Assembly: GCF_905220415.1 (NCBI RefSeq)
Contig: NC_059537.1
Span: forward strand, 7,075,622 to 7,139,621
Length of the DNA stretch: 64,000 nt
Direction: 5' to 3'
Origin: Colias croceus
Lineage: Eukaryota; Arthropoda; Insecta; Lepidoptera; Pieridae
Shown: positions 1 to 13,015 of the stretch, piece after piece
Numbering within the stretch: the first letter of the stretch is position 1
How the letters are laid out: each line of letters opens with the position of its first letter
Notes under the pieces: generated by a model
Seen by the model: only the letters and a program-made list of their open reading frames with translations
Databases searched by the model: none
Told to the model about the DNA's origin: nothing
Made by a program: the position numbers and the translations under genes

Positions 1-150
1 AGATAATGATCAAACAGCAGTTCAATGTTAGCTAAATGATTCCAATAAATAAATAAATGGCACTTGTGACGGTTGCACTAGTTATGTCTCCGGTATTGCC
101 ATCGCGAATATTCAAGTTACATATACATATATTTTTAATCTCTTATTAAA

Positions 151-440
151 GGCGTTAGTACACCGACGCATTCGCGTGCGGCAGCGAATCTCTGCGAAAC
201 TACTGCGTAGCGAAATATCTGCGGAACGTTAGTACACAGCAATGTTTTCGCAACTTTTTCGCAATGCGTCTGTGTAATGGCCATTTCGCAGTTCCTTGCG
301 AAACAATACTGACAAGGACGCAACTATTTCATCTATCTATGGGCTGGAGTGAGACATATCATATGCGAAAACCTGCCATACTACTGTCAGATTTTTCGTT
401 GTTTCGCTGCCGCTCGCGAATGCGTCGGTGTACTAACGGC
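151..440. mobile_element. MITE-like element with inverted ends
   Basis: The two ends are inverted copies of about 26 bp: a left end starting ggcgttagtacaccgacgc and a right end that reads gccgttagtacaccgacgc on the minus strand, both followed by similar cattcgcg...gcggcagcgaa tracts. The interior has no coding potential. The outermost bases differ between the ends and no target-site duplication could be fixed, so the superfamily is open. It is non-autonomous. Confidence 0.6.
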
Positions 441-1433
441 GTTATATCTATAAAATGAAGATTTATCTACGAAATAAAAACTAGACAATCGACGATATTT
501 AAAATCCTAGATGGACCACTACTATATTATGAAATCGAATGACGCTAGCACATTCATTTCAATTCAGTATAACTAATGAGTTACCATATATTACGTAACA
601 CACCCATTATTCTCAGACATTTTCGAGTTGCCACACATTAGGAATGTATACTATTCAAATGTACAAAAGAAACACATGTTTGAATATCATTTCGAGTTTA
701 TAAATACATAATATAATACATGTATGTTGTCAAATTTTTATTTACATAGTTCGTATGACTGAATCCATCTAGGATCTTCTACTACAAAAAATAGATTAAA
801 GATACGTTGCAATAACTTGATTTTAACTACAATGAATATTATAATATATTATGAGTATGAAATGGATACAAAATATAAGCATAAATAATTTAACAATAAT
901 ATAAAAAATATGCGAATACTATAGGTACATACGTGCAAGTTAAAAGATACAGATATCATACTATTCACATATACAAAAATGTTATTTTAACAAAAACTTA
1001 CGATACCTAATTATATAAATTCATAACAAATCCATTTCAACATATCGGCTGATGGAACGCCACATCTGCGTTCGAATGGGACTCATGGGTACACGTTCTC
1101 AAATATTGTTTTGTGCCACAATCATAGTAAATAATAGTTTAAATGTAAATAAAACTTTACTGAAAACCGCTACATCCACTGACTTAACTCTACCACAAAA
1201 CATGTATAGGACGACACACGTCCACCGGCGAATCGCGGACAAGATGAATTTAATACTGGTACAGCGTACTGTAAATTTCAGATTCAATATCGATCCCGTA
1301 ACTGCGTCGAATCTAGTGAATTTACACACACAAAATAGTCTATAACATTTAGTCACTAGAAGGAAAAATTTTGAATTTAGCAAATCGTTCCTTTAGTTGT
1401 GGGGGGGAGGGTGGTGGGGGGGTGGAGTTAGCG
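441..1433. other. AT-rich sequence downstream of GOLPH3
   Basis: No gene is seen. This stretch must hold the 3' untranslated region of the minus-strand GOLPH3 gene. A G-rich tract (about 1400-1425) lies directly beyond the stop codon. The short open frames on both strands resemble no protein I recognise. Confidence 0.5.
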
Positions 1434-4400
1434 CTATTTAGTGAAGGCGGCGAAGACGGCCCACATGATGTCACAAGCATCGGGTCGCATGGCCTCCGCC
1501 TCGAAGTCTAGATCAAGTAAAGCTCTCACTCGCCTCGTGGCCAGCTCGTAGTCCTCGTCGGAGAGCGGCGCGAACGCGTTCTCGAGCACGTCGGCCGAGT
1601 GCGCGAGCATCAGCAGCGCGAGCGACCGCTTGTCCGCGTGCGCCACGTCGTTGATCGACCGGCGGAGCGCTGCCTCTTGCACCTGGAACGGGCATGAGCC
1701 AGCTCAATTACAGTGGTGTACCTATAATAATCTACCTCAATTTATATTATTCCTTTTTGTAGGGTAAAACGGGAAAGATGTATGCCAATTACCAATACAT
1801 ACCTGTATTGGCAATTCAAACTGGGCTGACCCTGTCATCTCTATAGCAGATGAGAAAAGTAAAATATATTTAGGTACTGTTTTAAGCCTATAATTTAATT
1901 TTAGCAATGATAATGATATTCTGGGCCACTTTATATGGCTCTATCATACAGTAAAAGTTGCTTAAAATAGTTATTTTCAGGCGATCTAAATAATACAGAC
2001 AGAAAGTCAGAAAAACTGTGTACATAACTATAGTTTAAATAACACAATTATACATACAATTTATTTATAATGGTATCATGTAAACAACAAAGAGAAGAGA
2101 AAAAATATTGAAATTGAAAATTGCAGGTACTTTAATTTTATTAATGTATTTGTACATTGATTCATATAATATATACTAAGTACATTAAATACTAATTTAT
2201 TATTATTGATTAGCTGAATGTTTGTATCATGATAAGCTATATACAACGCATGTTTAAGCAGTTGTATTTAGATAGCACTATTTGTAAAAATGTTGTGTAA
2301 TAGATTGGTAGAATATCAATCTCTTTACAATTAACACACTTTTTATAAAACCAAATACGACTATCGTTTTATTAACCAAAAGGGCATATAAATTTCAAAG
2401 GCCGGCAACACATTCGCAGTGTCCCTGACAACGCGAATGCTTATGGGCGGCGGGCATCACTTAGGTGACCCGCCTGCTTGCTTGCCCGCTTAAGTATAAA
2501 AAAAACACCAATACTAATATTATCAAACTGAAGAATTTGTTTAATTGTTTGAACGCGCTAATCTCAGGAACTACTGGTCCGATTTGAAAAATTATTTTGG
2601 TGTTAGATAGCCCATTTATCGAGAAATACCGTGGGGCACAGCCTAGTATTTTTAAACAAATAAAATCTTTTTTTCTTTAAGAAGTATGGATTTATACAAC
2701 TAATAAAATATAATATAGCAGTTTAATGATAGGCGTTTCTAATTCAAACCAATCAATTCCTTTCACTCAAATCAAGGCTCGCACCAAACAAGTTTTTAAA
2801 GATTCACTCAACACTGTGTCAAGGTTGTTACAGCTTAAGAACTTCGCCATTTAATAATTCTAATATAAATGTTAATAAGTGTAAGATAAAATGAAATTTT
2901 TCCTCAAGATTAACTAATGAAAAAACAAGATTATAATTAAAATTAAACATTTTATAGATAGTATTAAACATATACTATTACATTTCATCATTAAATTATT
3001 TCTTAAATTTAAAGTTATGTGAACAGTATAAATTCACTGAATTGGTTATTTGTAGGATTTTTCCTAAAATTTTAACAAACTTGAAACATTTATTTATTTT
3101 CAACTAGCTTACCGCCCGCGGCTTCACCCCCTTTATCTAAAACCTAATAAATTCTATAGTAAAACCTTCCTTTTGAATCACTCTATCTAATAAAAAAAAC
3201 CGCATCCATATCCGTTGCGTAGTTTTAAAGATTTAAGCATACAAAGGGACAGAGAAAGCGACTTTGTTTTATACAACAATGTAGTGATGAGACTTCTTCT
3301 ACCAGCACTTTTGAATGGTCATAACATATTTTTAACATTTACCACCGATTCGGAAAGCAGAAAAAATATTTTTGAAACTATAAGAAGTCGGTTAAAAAGC
3401 AGGGTACACTTACGAAGCGAACCTTAGTGAGGATAGATGTATATTTCATACTCATTCATATACAGGCGATCTCTCCTCCAGACTCAGCTCCAGATTGTGA
3501 ATTCTTCTTAATTTATCTACTTATTAAGTACAGTACGTTTCAAACTTAATGGAGGCTCGCAACATCGTATGAACTGATGTGCAGAAAACAATTTTAGATG
3601 TTAGCCAATCAGCGGGACGTTAAGGGATGGGATGCGCACATGCATTCGCAGCTAACTTCCGAACCGCCATTAAGTTTGAATCAAACTGTAATCCTACTAT
3701 AATAATATTATAAAGGCGAAAGTTTGTATGGATGTTTGTTACTCTTTCACGTAAAAACTTTTGAACCGATTACAATGAAATTTAGCACACATATAGAGGG
3801 TAACTTGGATTAACACATAGGATAGTTTTTATCCCGGAAATCCCACGGGAACGGGAACTATGCGGGTTGTCCTTTGCAAACGCGGACGAAGCCGCGGGCG
3901 GAAATCTAGTTAACTATATGTATTATATTACTCACTTTTTTTACTAAGCGACATTTAACCACATTGTCTGTGAGGGGATGAGTAGTCATATCAAACAGTA
4001 GGAAATTCTGTTTCTCTGTAGTGAGTACTCCTTTTTCAACCAGATTCTTGGCAAGCCTTTCTCTCACATTTTTCAATTGATATTTGAGTTTCATTGGATT
4101 CCATGTTTCACCTGTAAATAAATTATTTTATTAATAGTTTAAGTATTTGTTTTTACTGTTGTGTTTGTTTTTGTTTGTTTTTAAAGAAGTTATTAAATGT
4201 GTTGAGATTCTTGCTACCAAATTGAATTGAAATACCATTAAAGAAAGATATTTGCTAAATTGCATATTTGTAAATCATTACAATTTTACATACTACATTT
4301 GTATTCTATATTCACCGAGCTTAATATAAAAACTTAAAAAATATCAATTTGTTAGCTAATCACACACATCTCATTTTGTAACTAAGCAGTCCTTCAGACT

Positions 4401-5732
4401 TATCAAACATTTGTCCCTGAAGTTTATACTAATATTATAAAGCTGATAACGTATGATTTTTAACTGAACAAGTTCAACCAAGAACACCTAATTTAAAATA
4501 AAATCAAAAAATGTAATATAATTAATTCAGGATTTTTGATAATAAAATATTGATATTTGAAATACATTATTTTTACTAAAGAAAAGTTTGAAATAATATA
4601 TGAAATGGAACCATGTTAATTATACAACACTTTCACTTATTCATTTTTTAGAATTCATCATTTTATTTACATAATACATACAGAAGTTTTTTAGTCTCAG
4701 GTCTTAAATTTAAGTTTAATATAAATAAGTTGATGATAAGAGATTATTTCATTTGTATAAAGATTTATTTTAATAATTTTATTTATTGGAATTTTTACAC
4801 ACAAGATTTATTTCTTTTTAATAATTATCATCAATTATTACAAGGATTTGAGTCGCAGTGGCATCACTGCAATAGCGTAAGAAACACAGACTGAATAGTA
4901 TAGTTATCAGGTAGAAAAATATATTTGATACAATATATGCAAAATGGTAATTTATGTATTACATATTATAAACATAACAGCAGAATAATAAAAAAGTACA
5001 AACCACTGAGATATTCTATCCAACTTTGTACAGTCTCTGGTGGGTCTGTATCTTTCATGTGTTTGAGAGCCTCATCCAATAATACATCTCCAGTTGGTGT
5101 ATCTGCAATTAACAATCAGAATACAACTTACATCACATAAACAAAACAATAAACAAGAAAAAATATGGAAATATAATCCAAACATCCTCTGTTGTTTGTA
5201 AATAAAGAGCCATATATATAAATTATCAGTTCAATATCACATTCTCGTTATTTATAATAACATTAATTGGATCCTAATTACAGTTATGAAGATGTTTTTA
5301 CTCACCACTCTTAACAATAACCTTTCTTGACAGCAACCCTTTTCTTCTCATGCCAGCTCTCTCCAATTCAATTCGACCTCTCAAACCCAATTCAATTAAA
5401 ATACAGCCTCTCAAACCACTAGAAATGCAGTCGTTCCAAAATGATGTGTAACCCTGAAATTATTCAGAAATGTAGTTTTGAGTAGGTACATAATCGGTCG
5501 GACGTCCATTTTTGTAGATACATAATCATTTAATCAGAACACTCACTTCTTTGTCCTTTAATCCGAGCAGTAAAACTTCTTCCATCAATGTAAGTCGTGT
5601 TTCCTTCGAATCTCCGTCATCATAATTTTTATCATTTTTCTTATCATCCGCATCATGATTTTCTTTTAATGAACCATCAGAATTTTCTTTGACAACGTTT
5701 CTCCGTTGCACCAGGCCTTCTGTGCGATTCAT
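1434..5732 (-). CDS. GOLPH3: Golgi phosphoprotein 3 (GOLPH3), 5 exons
   Basis: Golgi-associated PtdIns4P effector that supports vesicle budding and retention of glycosyltransferases; the fly orthologue is called sauron. Exons on the minus strand: 5732-5547, 5453-5306, 5102-5004, 4111-3936, 1682-1434. All junctions are GT-AG and phases agree, giving 285 aa against 298 in human. Recognisable stretches are GLVQRR near the start, DSKETRLTLMEEVLLLGLKD, SFWND, NVRERLAKNLVEKG, FLLFDMTTHPLT and DVLENAFAPL, ending AAFTK. Of the residues known in human to bind PtdIns4P, Trp81 and Arg90 are kept (Trp68, Arg77 here) and Arg174 is kept (Arg161), but Arg171 is Lys158. An in-frame ATG seven codons upstream (5753) exists; 5732 was chosen because it matches the family N-terminus. 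Introns 1-3 are short; intron 4 is 2.25 kb and full of repeats. Confidence 0.96.
2380..2512 (+). repeat. 3' tail of a lepidopteran retroelement
   Basis: Contains the motif ggccggcaacacattcgcag, then a gggcggcgggcatcacttag tract, ending in an A-rich tail. From memory this matches a 3' tail common in moth and butterfly genomes. It lies in GOLPH3 intron 4. A second common fragment (ctaatctcaggaactactgg) follows at about 2545-2640. Confidence 0.5.
3104..3427 (+). repeat. SINE-like element, 'cgcccgcggcttc' family
   Basis: Starts ctagcttaccgcccgcggct, runs through a conserved body, and passes at about 3285 into a second motif set (gacttcttct, then accaccgattcggaaagcag) that recurs at 43082 and, diverged, at 55035. 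A near copy of its first 200 bp lies at 41499-41855, where another element interrupts it. No coding capacity. Confidence 0.55.
3531..3688. mobile_element. Short MITE flanked by TA
   Basis: Ends are inverted: cagtacgtttcaaacttaatgg on the left, and on the right the complement of cagtttgattcaaacttaatgg, each bordered by TA. TA target sites point to the Tc1/mariner group. The 158-bp interior is non-coding. It lies in GOLPH3 intron 4. Confidence 0.55.
3691..3909 (-). repeat. SINE-like element next to a GOLPH3 splice donor
   Basis: On the plus strand it reads from cctactataataatattata to gaagccgcgggcggaaatcta, so the element itself points to the minus strand. Its end lies about 25 bp from the exon 4 splice donor of GOLPH3 (3935). 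Confidence 0.55.
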
Positions 5733-7123
5733 TTTAACATCTAATGAGATCACTTTTAGTATTTAGAAACACACGTATTTCAAGTAGGTAAAATAAATTT
5801 TGGAATCAGTGAGTAAACTAAATGTTGACGTTTGCCACACGACGTTTATTTTACGAAAAATATGGCCGAATGTAGTTGACAGATTTAACAGATTATAAAT
5901 CACACTGACATATCACAGATTACCTATAAATAAAGACACACAAAAAACTAAAAAAGCACTTATTTAATTTAGTTTAAACAAAATTAGTAAAAACCTAAGG
6001 TAAAAACTTAAGATATAATTCCTATTAATTTATATAAGGAATATATTATTATCTATAGTCAATTTATATTATCTGTGATAAAATATACGAAATAAAAGTT
6101 ATCTTATCTGTAATAATTTACGGCGGCAATTTTGTTTGAAATTTCAAACGTATATAAACGTATATTTTTTTTAATTTAATTTTCGTACCTATTAAAACAT
6201 GGTTACGGTTATTCAAGTTTATATCATTACTGTTTTACTTATCTACTGTGAATCTCGGAAATACTAAAAATATTAAATATTTAGTATAAATTACTATTGA
6301 ATATTGTTTCAAGTTGCCATTTGCCATGAAGTTGTGTGACTGCAGGTAGGAGTGGTAGGAATAGTTGATTTTTATCTTACAATGATAGCTAAGTATAAAA
6401 ATGAAAATATTGAATTAAATTGATTATTGAGTTAAGTACCTAATTGTTTATTTGATTTTTAGAACTTATTCTTTTAATTAAGTAAAATTTGTGTGTCTAA
6501 CACGCTCCGGCACGAATTGGGCACAGAAAACAGCGTAAATTAAAATAGTGTAACGTGTGAATGTTTCGATTTTAGGCCTTTCGTTCGGTGAGTGAGGGAG
6601 CCGGAGGTCGGCCTGTATCCTTTTCCTTTCCCAGTCCTTTCCTTTGTTAGATAATCAATTTTTTATCTTCATTTATACAATCGACAGTTCATTTTTCACA
6701 TGGTCTTTAAACGACCTTACAACTCTGCAAATGTTACAATTTACATAGGTAATTACGGTAAAAAAAGGCCCTTCTTCGTGTTTGTATAAATTTCTTAGTT
6801 TGTGAGGATTCGTGTATCTAGGATAACAACATAACGGATTTTTATAATACTTGGCAGAGATGTAGCTTGGATGTAGCAGTAGCAGAGTAACAATTAACAC
6901 AAGCTATCACACAGCTATGGCTACCTTTGGCTACTGGTGAAACCGCGTATAGTAGTAAAAAAAAATGTAACTTGGTTACAACATGTACGAGGAATAGTAC
7001 CTACAACCACAGTATAAACATATTTTCATAGACTACCTACAAATACAATCATGGTAACATGGTACCTACAATCTACATATTCTAATTAAAAACACTTGTA
7101 AAATCTATATACCTATGTAAAAC
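5733..7123. other. Upstream region of GOLPH3, no gene seen
   Basis: AT-rich sequence that should hold the GOLPH3 promoter and 5' untranslated region, just above 5753. No TATA box or initiator stands out. Short open frames here resemble nothing known. Confidence 0.4.
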
Positions 7124-7306
7124 TCAAAGGTGACTGATCTAGTGATCTATCAACGCACAGCCCAAACCACTGGACGTATCGGGCTGAAATTAGGCATGCA
7201 GGTTGATGTCATAACGTAGGCGTCCCCTAAGAAAGGATTTCCCGAAATTCTTGCGGGAACGGGGAAAAACAGGAGTGCACGTACAAAGTCGTGAGCGGAA
7301 GCTAGT
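7124..7306 (+). repeat. SINE-like retroelement copy
   Basis: Begins tcaaaggtgactgatctag and passes through ccaaaccactggacgtatcg to a gtgagcggaagctag end. A related copy lies at 17222-17505. Non-coding. Confidence 0.45.
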
Positions 7307-7641
7307 ATACTAATAAGTAATATGATAAAGAAATATTTATACTTAAAGACTAGAAAAACAATTTTTGTAGGCATATCCCGGGAAAGCTCGGTGCTAGTTA
7401 GGGTGTATAATGTTTATTCCATACTACTTATAATATAAAAATTAATAGCTAACTAAAGAATAGACCCAGAGATGAAATATCTTCTATTTTTTATAATAGA
7501 AAAGAATCACGAACTGTAGAACTCGAGTAACTACGTAAACGTTCAGAAGAGAAAACACAAACAAGATATTATAATAATTGGGAACAACAACGCAACATTT
7601 TCTTGGGCAGCTGCGTCGCGTTGTCTAGTATGTATTATGTC

Positions 7642-8306
7642 GCCTCCACACATAGGCCAGTGCATTCGCCAGCGCGCTGGCGGTGCGCTTGCAAACGCGC
7701 TTGTGAGTAATCCACACATTGGAAGGTCGTTCAGTATGGTTTGGTTCGAGCCAATGTGCGGACGGATTCAAAATGGATGTAACAAACAAAGAAATAAACA
7801 CACTTTCACATTTATAATATTAAAATAATATTAAAGTAGGATGCTCTTTGTGAAGTAAAACATTGTGAGGAAAACGGCATGTCCAAGAACCTTATTTATT
7901 TGGCACTTTTAATACATACAACATTTTTATTTTTATGGTACTTATTTTTTGGGTTCCACAGGCAGTTTTAACTCTGATAGAGCTCAATAAATTTAAATGT
8001 TTCCTCGTTACTCATATTGTTCGCCATTTTGTCAAGTTAGGTGTTAATTCGCCGCAAGAAAAAAACGTGCACTCCTGATCGCTGCTACAGTCAAACTGAT
8101 CGCACGGCCAATGTGTGGATGGTGCGCCAAGCTTGCGACAAGTGTCCTTTGATGGTTCCGACACCGCGCGGCAAGCTCGCAAGCGCGCTGGCCAACGTTC
8201 AAATACCTACCACCAGCGCGCGAACGCCCGTTCTACACATTGGACGTTACGTTCTACGCATGTGCCAACGCGCTCGCCAACGCGTTGGCCTATGTGTAGT
8301 GCCGGC
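7642..8306. mobile_element. MITE with cacataggcca inverted ends
   Basis: The left end (gcctccacacataggccagt) and the complement of the right end (gccggcactacacataggcc) match over about 35 bp, with gaps, and continue into related cgcc-agcgcg tracts. The interior repeats gcgcgctgg/gcgctcgcc motifs. Length is 665 bp and no transposase is encoded. A target-site duplication could not be fixed. Confidence 0.55.
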
Positions 8307-8321
8307 ATTAGGTATATAGAA

Positions 8322-8466
8322 AACTAGCTGTGCCGCGCGGTTTCACCCGCGTGGCTCTGCTCCTGTTGGTCTTAGCGTGAAAGAATTTTTAAAATCGGTC
8401 CAGTAGTTTATGAGCCTATTCATTACAAACAAACAAAGTTTTCCTCTTTATAATATTAGTGTAGAT
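8322..8466 (+). repeat. SINE-like element, 'gtgccgcgcggtttcac' family
   Basis: Reads ctagctgtgccgcgcggttt through ttggtcttagcgtgaaagaa to a tataatattagtgtagat tail. An opposite-strand copy with the same landmarks lies at 34647-34835. Confidence 0.6.
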
Positions 8467-9240
8467 ATGTGTATGATAGTGTAGTATGGAAAATGATAGG
8501 TATTAGGTAGTACTTACCTATATACACACCTAAGTTGCATCTCAGGAAATAAAGTTAGAAGTGTTATTATGTAATTTCAGAAAAGCCTTGAACAAAATTG
8601 CTTGTTACAATGTCGTAGGTATTTAATTAGCAATGGATTCTATTCAACAAGCCTCAATTGTTTATAACAATAGGTACCTATAATAACTGTTCTGTGATGA
8701 AAATAATGTAATTAATAATTGTGTCTTCTTTTGTAGTTTTCATAGATACTTTTGTCACAAATTGATCGGTTGAGTCATTATTACAAAAAAACTATAAAAT
8801 TTTAATTTTGATCAGAAGTATATAATAATATAATATGTCAAAATCGCTTTTACTCCACCTTATGTAGAGCAAAGGCTTTTACCTATATGCCCCTACAGAC
8901 TGGATTATATCTTAAATATCTCCTATTGTATAACTAAACAGCATCTCGAAGTCAGTTGACATCGAGTTCCTCTTTAAATAACATTAGACGACTAGATGTG
9001 TTAAATAAAACGAACAAGCAGCTTTTGATTCATGCCAGCTAAAAGTAACTCGAATAGATTTCATGTTGGTGAGCTGAGTTTAGGTGTTTTTCAGTCTGTT
9101 TTGCATTAGGTAGGTATACATGCAATTTATTATTTATGAATAACATGAACCTTATATAGAGTTCAATTATTTTATTGAAGAATCCTAATCAAGTGTCTTA
9201 ATATGACCTAACTGTGACCGAACATAAAAATATTATATTA

Positions 9241-10787
9241 TGGTCTAAGATCCGAATATAAGCCGAAATGCAACGGCGTGATAATAGAATGAGACCAATT
9301 TTATAATAAATTTAGTGTATTAAAAAATGTATTAAAAATGGGTTGACTGGGAAAATCCTGGACAGGATATTTTTTATTAATTGCAGTATCGAGATAATAA
9401 AACAATTTTGTAATAAAACAGCGCTGACATATTTTTTTTTTCATCATCCTATCAAGTGAAAGTAACTGGTACCGACATACCTGTTTATACCTACCTGCCA
9501 ACCTAGCCGTTTGTCCCGGTAAATATTAGAAAACGAATATGACTGCACATTCTGTAGGTTTCATACTTTAAGTCTATTAGAGGTATAATTTTTATTTATT
9601 ATGTTGCTACTGCAATTAACACGTTCACTGCGGCACCTAAAATGCCAAACTTACCGTTGTTGCGGCATGTCTTCCATACTTCACATCGGCAAGTTCACCA
9701 CTGTGCGTCATGAGCCATTTTTATCACATCGCACCTACTGACTTTGAAGGTTAATAATTTCATGAAATTTCAAGATATTCCAAAATTTTTTTTTTCGGAT
9801 AATAGTATATATAGTCTTGTATATACCGCATAAATAGCTTTTGGTTTGACCCAATAGTTTAAAAGATATGAGGGAAAATGTAAACCCCTGATTTTGTGAA
9901 AAATTATTTGCCATCCCGCACTGCGTTGATACGGCATGTTTACAGTAATAGCGATGGGAAACACTGTAAAATAAAACAACGATATCGATATAAATCAATT
10001 TTGTATATTTCAGTCTGTTTGTTAACAGATAACGAGATCGTCGATTCAAAAAAAAACACATATAAAACAAGGTACTTGATAGAGTACCTACTATCAGGAA
10101 ATTGTTCAGTAACTTTTGTTTTAATTTGTTCAGTAACTTTTGTTTTAATGTTTTATATTATTTTCACAACTGTCATCACATTTTTGCATTTATGCTACGA
10201 AATAAAAGAAAGTAAAAAAACTAAAGCCTCTAAGGTGTCATTGTCATTTAAAAATTTGATAACGACGCGTGCGGTCCTGGTACATCACTATGCGAGACTG
10301 ACACGCGGTGCGCTCGCAAGTCGCAGTACAGTGCGGCATGAGGTGCTTGTCCATGGCAAAATATTTGACATGCCGCACACAATAGAAACGGTTTCTTTTC
10401 TATGCGTGTGTCCAATATTTTGCCATACGATTTTTAAACGAAATTGAGTCCTACTTCAAACTGTGATCACAAATATATATTAATCTCTTTTCTAGTCATT
10501 GATTAACATATAAAAAACCTCGCCGCACCACGGTGAAAACTGCGATTTTGGGCGCCGCACTGTGGTGTAGTCGCTGATGGCCCGATACTGGACATGCCGC
10601 AGTGAACGTGTTAATTTAAAAAAAAATGTTTTTTTTTTTTTAAATTCATTAAAACTGTCCTGTCCAGGATTTTCCCAGTCAACCCATTTTTAATATATTT
10701 TTAATACCTACACTAAATTTATTATAAAATTGGTCTCATTCTATTATCACGCCGTTGCATTTCGACTTATATTCGGATCTTAGACCA
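9241..10787. mobile_element. Long-TIR DNA element with TTA duplication
   Basis: The ends are long inverted repeats of about 135 bp (left 9241-9375, right about 10650-10787), starting tggtctaagatccgaatata. TTA flanks both sides exactly (9238-9240 and 10788-10790). A 3-bp TTA target duplication is the habit of PIF/Harbinger-type elements. The interior holds another transposon (9620-10610) and no transposase. The TIRs differ at a few sites, so the insertion is not brand new. Confidence 0.75.
9620..10610. mobile_element. Nested element with TTAA target sites
   Basis: Inside the 9241-10787 element. The ends are cacgttcactgcggca and its exact complement, each bordered by TTAA (9616-9619 and 10611-10614). 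TTAA target choice is typical of piggyBac-like elements. Forms of the motif gcggcatg(tc) recur through the interior on both strands (for example near 9661, 9930, 10330, 10370, 10594), looking like subterminal transposase-binding repeats. A 183-codon open frame at 9896-10447 has no recognisable domain, so the element is probably non-autonomous. Confidence 0.65.
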
Positions 10788-10790
10788 TTA

Positions 10791-11872
10791 CGAACGGGTA
10801 ATGATTATTATGGAGGCTTGAGCCAAGTTATATATATATATCTCCCACGAGCCAAAGAAAGAAGTTAACGTACATCTCGAAAGGGCATAGACAAATGTTA
10901 ACAGTAAATTTCAGGATCATTTCAAACATACAGCTTTCATTGATAAACCTTTAAAATTTACAGAGATGAAAACTCCTTTACCTACCATCTAGATTCTAGA
11001 AGATCCGTACCCGAAGGCACAAATTATTTTTTGTGAAATTTTATTGTAAGATGAATGGTTGATTCATGGTAACCTTGCTCTGAATGCAGTACACATTACA
11101 AAAAATCGTGCATACCTATTTCAAAAGTTATTTAGAGTTTCGCCAGTTATAGTTCTCATTTACAATGTGCGCGCGCATACAAATATATTTGTGTAATATG
11201 AGACCAACTCTGTCGTAATCATATTTTATTTATTACTTGTGTCAATAAAATTTATTTGCATACATATTTGTTAATATTAACTTTGTAGGTACCTATCGTT
11301 ACTCGCATACTTAACTATCAAATTAATTTTTATACAATTTTTTTAAAGTGGTGAAAAAAGCGTATTTATTCAAAGCGAACGATTTGGTCACAGAAAGTAT
11401 TAAACAGTATTAAATAATGACGCTCGCAGATTAGATTATTTCTTAACTATATTAAAGGGAATTTTTCATAAATGTCGTAATTATGCAGCATTGATAGGCG
11501 AAGTCTCACTTATTTATCAGAAGTCCGAAGTGAAATATCAAGTCAGACGTGCAGACCTCGAACTCTGTCGGTCTTAGCGATCAAAATAAACAATCAGCTT
11601 ATTGCTGCATGCTACCCTTAGGGCATGCTCGAAGATCGTGCCCAGAAAATTGCTGGGGTATGTACAAAATATTTTCATGAAACTCGCATGAATGGAACCT
11701 GACAATATTATGTTATTTATTATTTATACAACATTTAAACCTAAGGCTAGAAGTAGGAAAACTGTAAGTGAACTTTAAACCAGCGTGTGGTGTGATAGGG
11801 CAAGCCGCCAGTTGGCTGGCGTACTCGTGCCGTCGCGGTCGTTATACAGTATGCTGTAAAACTCTAGTTTTC
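10791..11872. other. Intergenic sequence, nothing recognised
   Basis: AT-rich and non-coding in all frames as far as can be judged. The tract about 11770-11870 becomes GC-richer just ahead of the proposed first exon of the acyl-CoA synthetase and may be its promoter. Confidence 0.35.
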
Positions 11873-12030
11873 AGTTTTCCGCGTTCCGTTTCGCACGTGA
11901 TTACGTTATCAAAGTACACGTAGAGCAAAAGTAAACAGTTTCAATTAAACTCCAAATAAAAATATATAAAGAAGATTATTACATCAGTGATTGTTTATTT
12001 ATTGAATTTTAGTGATTACAAATTTTACAG
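11873..12030 (+). promoter_or_regulatory. Candidate 5' non-coding exon of the synthetase
   Basis: An initiator-like ttttcagttttcc at 11869-11881 is followed by sequence that ends in a good donor, ttttacag|gtgtgtaaac, at 12030/12031. Joined to the acceptor at 17892, the reading frame upstream of the synthetase carries TAG and TGA, so the first usable ATG would be at 17943. This is inference: no transcript evidence can be read from DNA, and other first exons are possible. Confidence 0.25.
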
Positions 12031-13007
12031 GTGTGTAAACTTTGTTAAAATCTATTGAATAATAATACAACGTTTCATATTTAATTTATTAGATAATATT
12101 AAAGGTACCTACTAGTAATTCTTAACGTTTATTAGTGTATTGATAATAACCACAAACATTTAAACTAGTAATTTACTTATACCGTGAATAAAAGCCGTGT
12201 GTAAATATAAATGTACATGGATACAGTGATCTTAATTCTTAAAGTGTCAAAAGGTCCAGCAGATAAGCATCGTGTTATAGATAAAAGCTTTAAAACGTTA
12301 AAAAAACTGTATACTTTCACTTCTATGAGCGTCGTTGTTGTGCATTTTCACCTACTATTTTCGTCCGAGGCATGCACGACACTATACTTACGTCACAGTC
12401 ACTGTCGTACGATTTTCGTACCTGTGATAAACCCGTTACGCCCGTTATCTGACCGCTTTGTCAAAATTCGTTTATTATTAACATATAATAGTTGTGATTA
12501 CAGCTAATTTGCATGCTCAAGCATACCATTAAGTAGTTTAACAGCACAATTACGTTTACAATTAATTTAGCTTAGGGAAACATTTATAGGAGGTACCTAA
12601 CCATATTATTTGAATGTGAGAGCCATTGGAATATTATGTTATCTTTTATCGGAAATTATTGCAGAAATTTTAATTCCTGGTTACAAATTCACAACAAGGT
12701 CGCAAAGATAATACCTACTTGCTATTTTGATAGGAAATTGCAAATTAATAATTATATAATTATGATTTTTATCAAAATGTAGTTAAACTCTACATGGTCC
12801 ATAAATAAGAATATCATTATTAAATCATTATTGTCAATCAAAACATTAAAATTACATTAAACGTGAGTCAAGCTCACTTTATGAGTTTTTGATTCCTATA
12901 AAGCAACAATTAAATATCCATCCACAGGTGACAGGTTGTAGATTTTTCATTTATTTTTTTCAGTAGAGTCACCATTTGACATACCTACATAGTGTACATA
13001 ATAGATA
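12031..13007. other. Gene-free AT-rich stretch
   Basis: Would be the first part of synthetase intron 1 if the upstream exon is real. No repeat family or coding sequence recognised. A 98-codon frame at 12211-12507 has no protein-like pattern. Confidence 0.35.
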
Positions 13008-13015
13008 GGTATAAA

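Noticed and set aside
9896..10447. 183-codon frame as a transposase gene
   Set aside because: No DDE motif, no recognisable domain, and it spans the repeated gcggcatg motifs; it is better seen as chance within a non-autonomous element.
10788..12000. A virus-derived or bacterial insert
   Set aside because: No compositional break or viral or bacterial gene was found here or elsewhere in the window; all recognised foreign DNA is eukaryotic transposons.
12211..12507. 98-codon frame as first coding exon of the synthetase
   Set aside because: The composition is not protein-like, it is closed by a stop with no in-frame donor leading to 17892, and the family has no such N-terminus.
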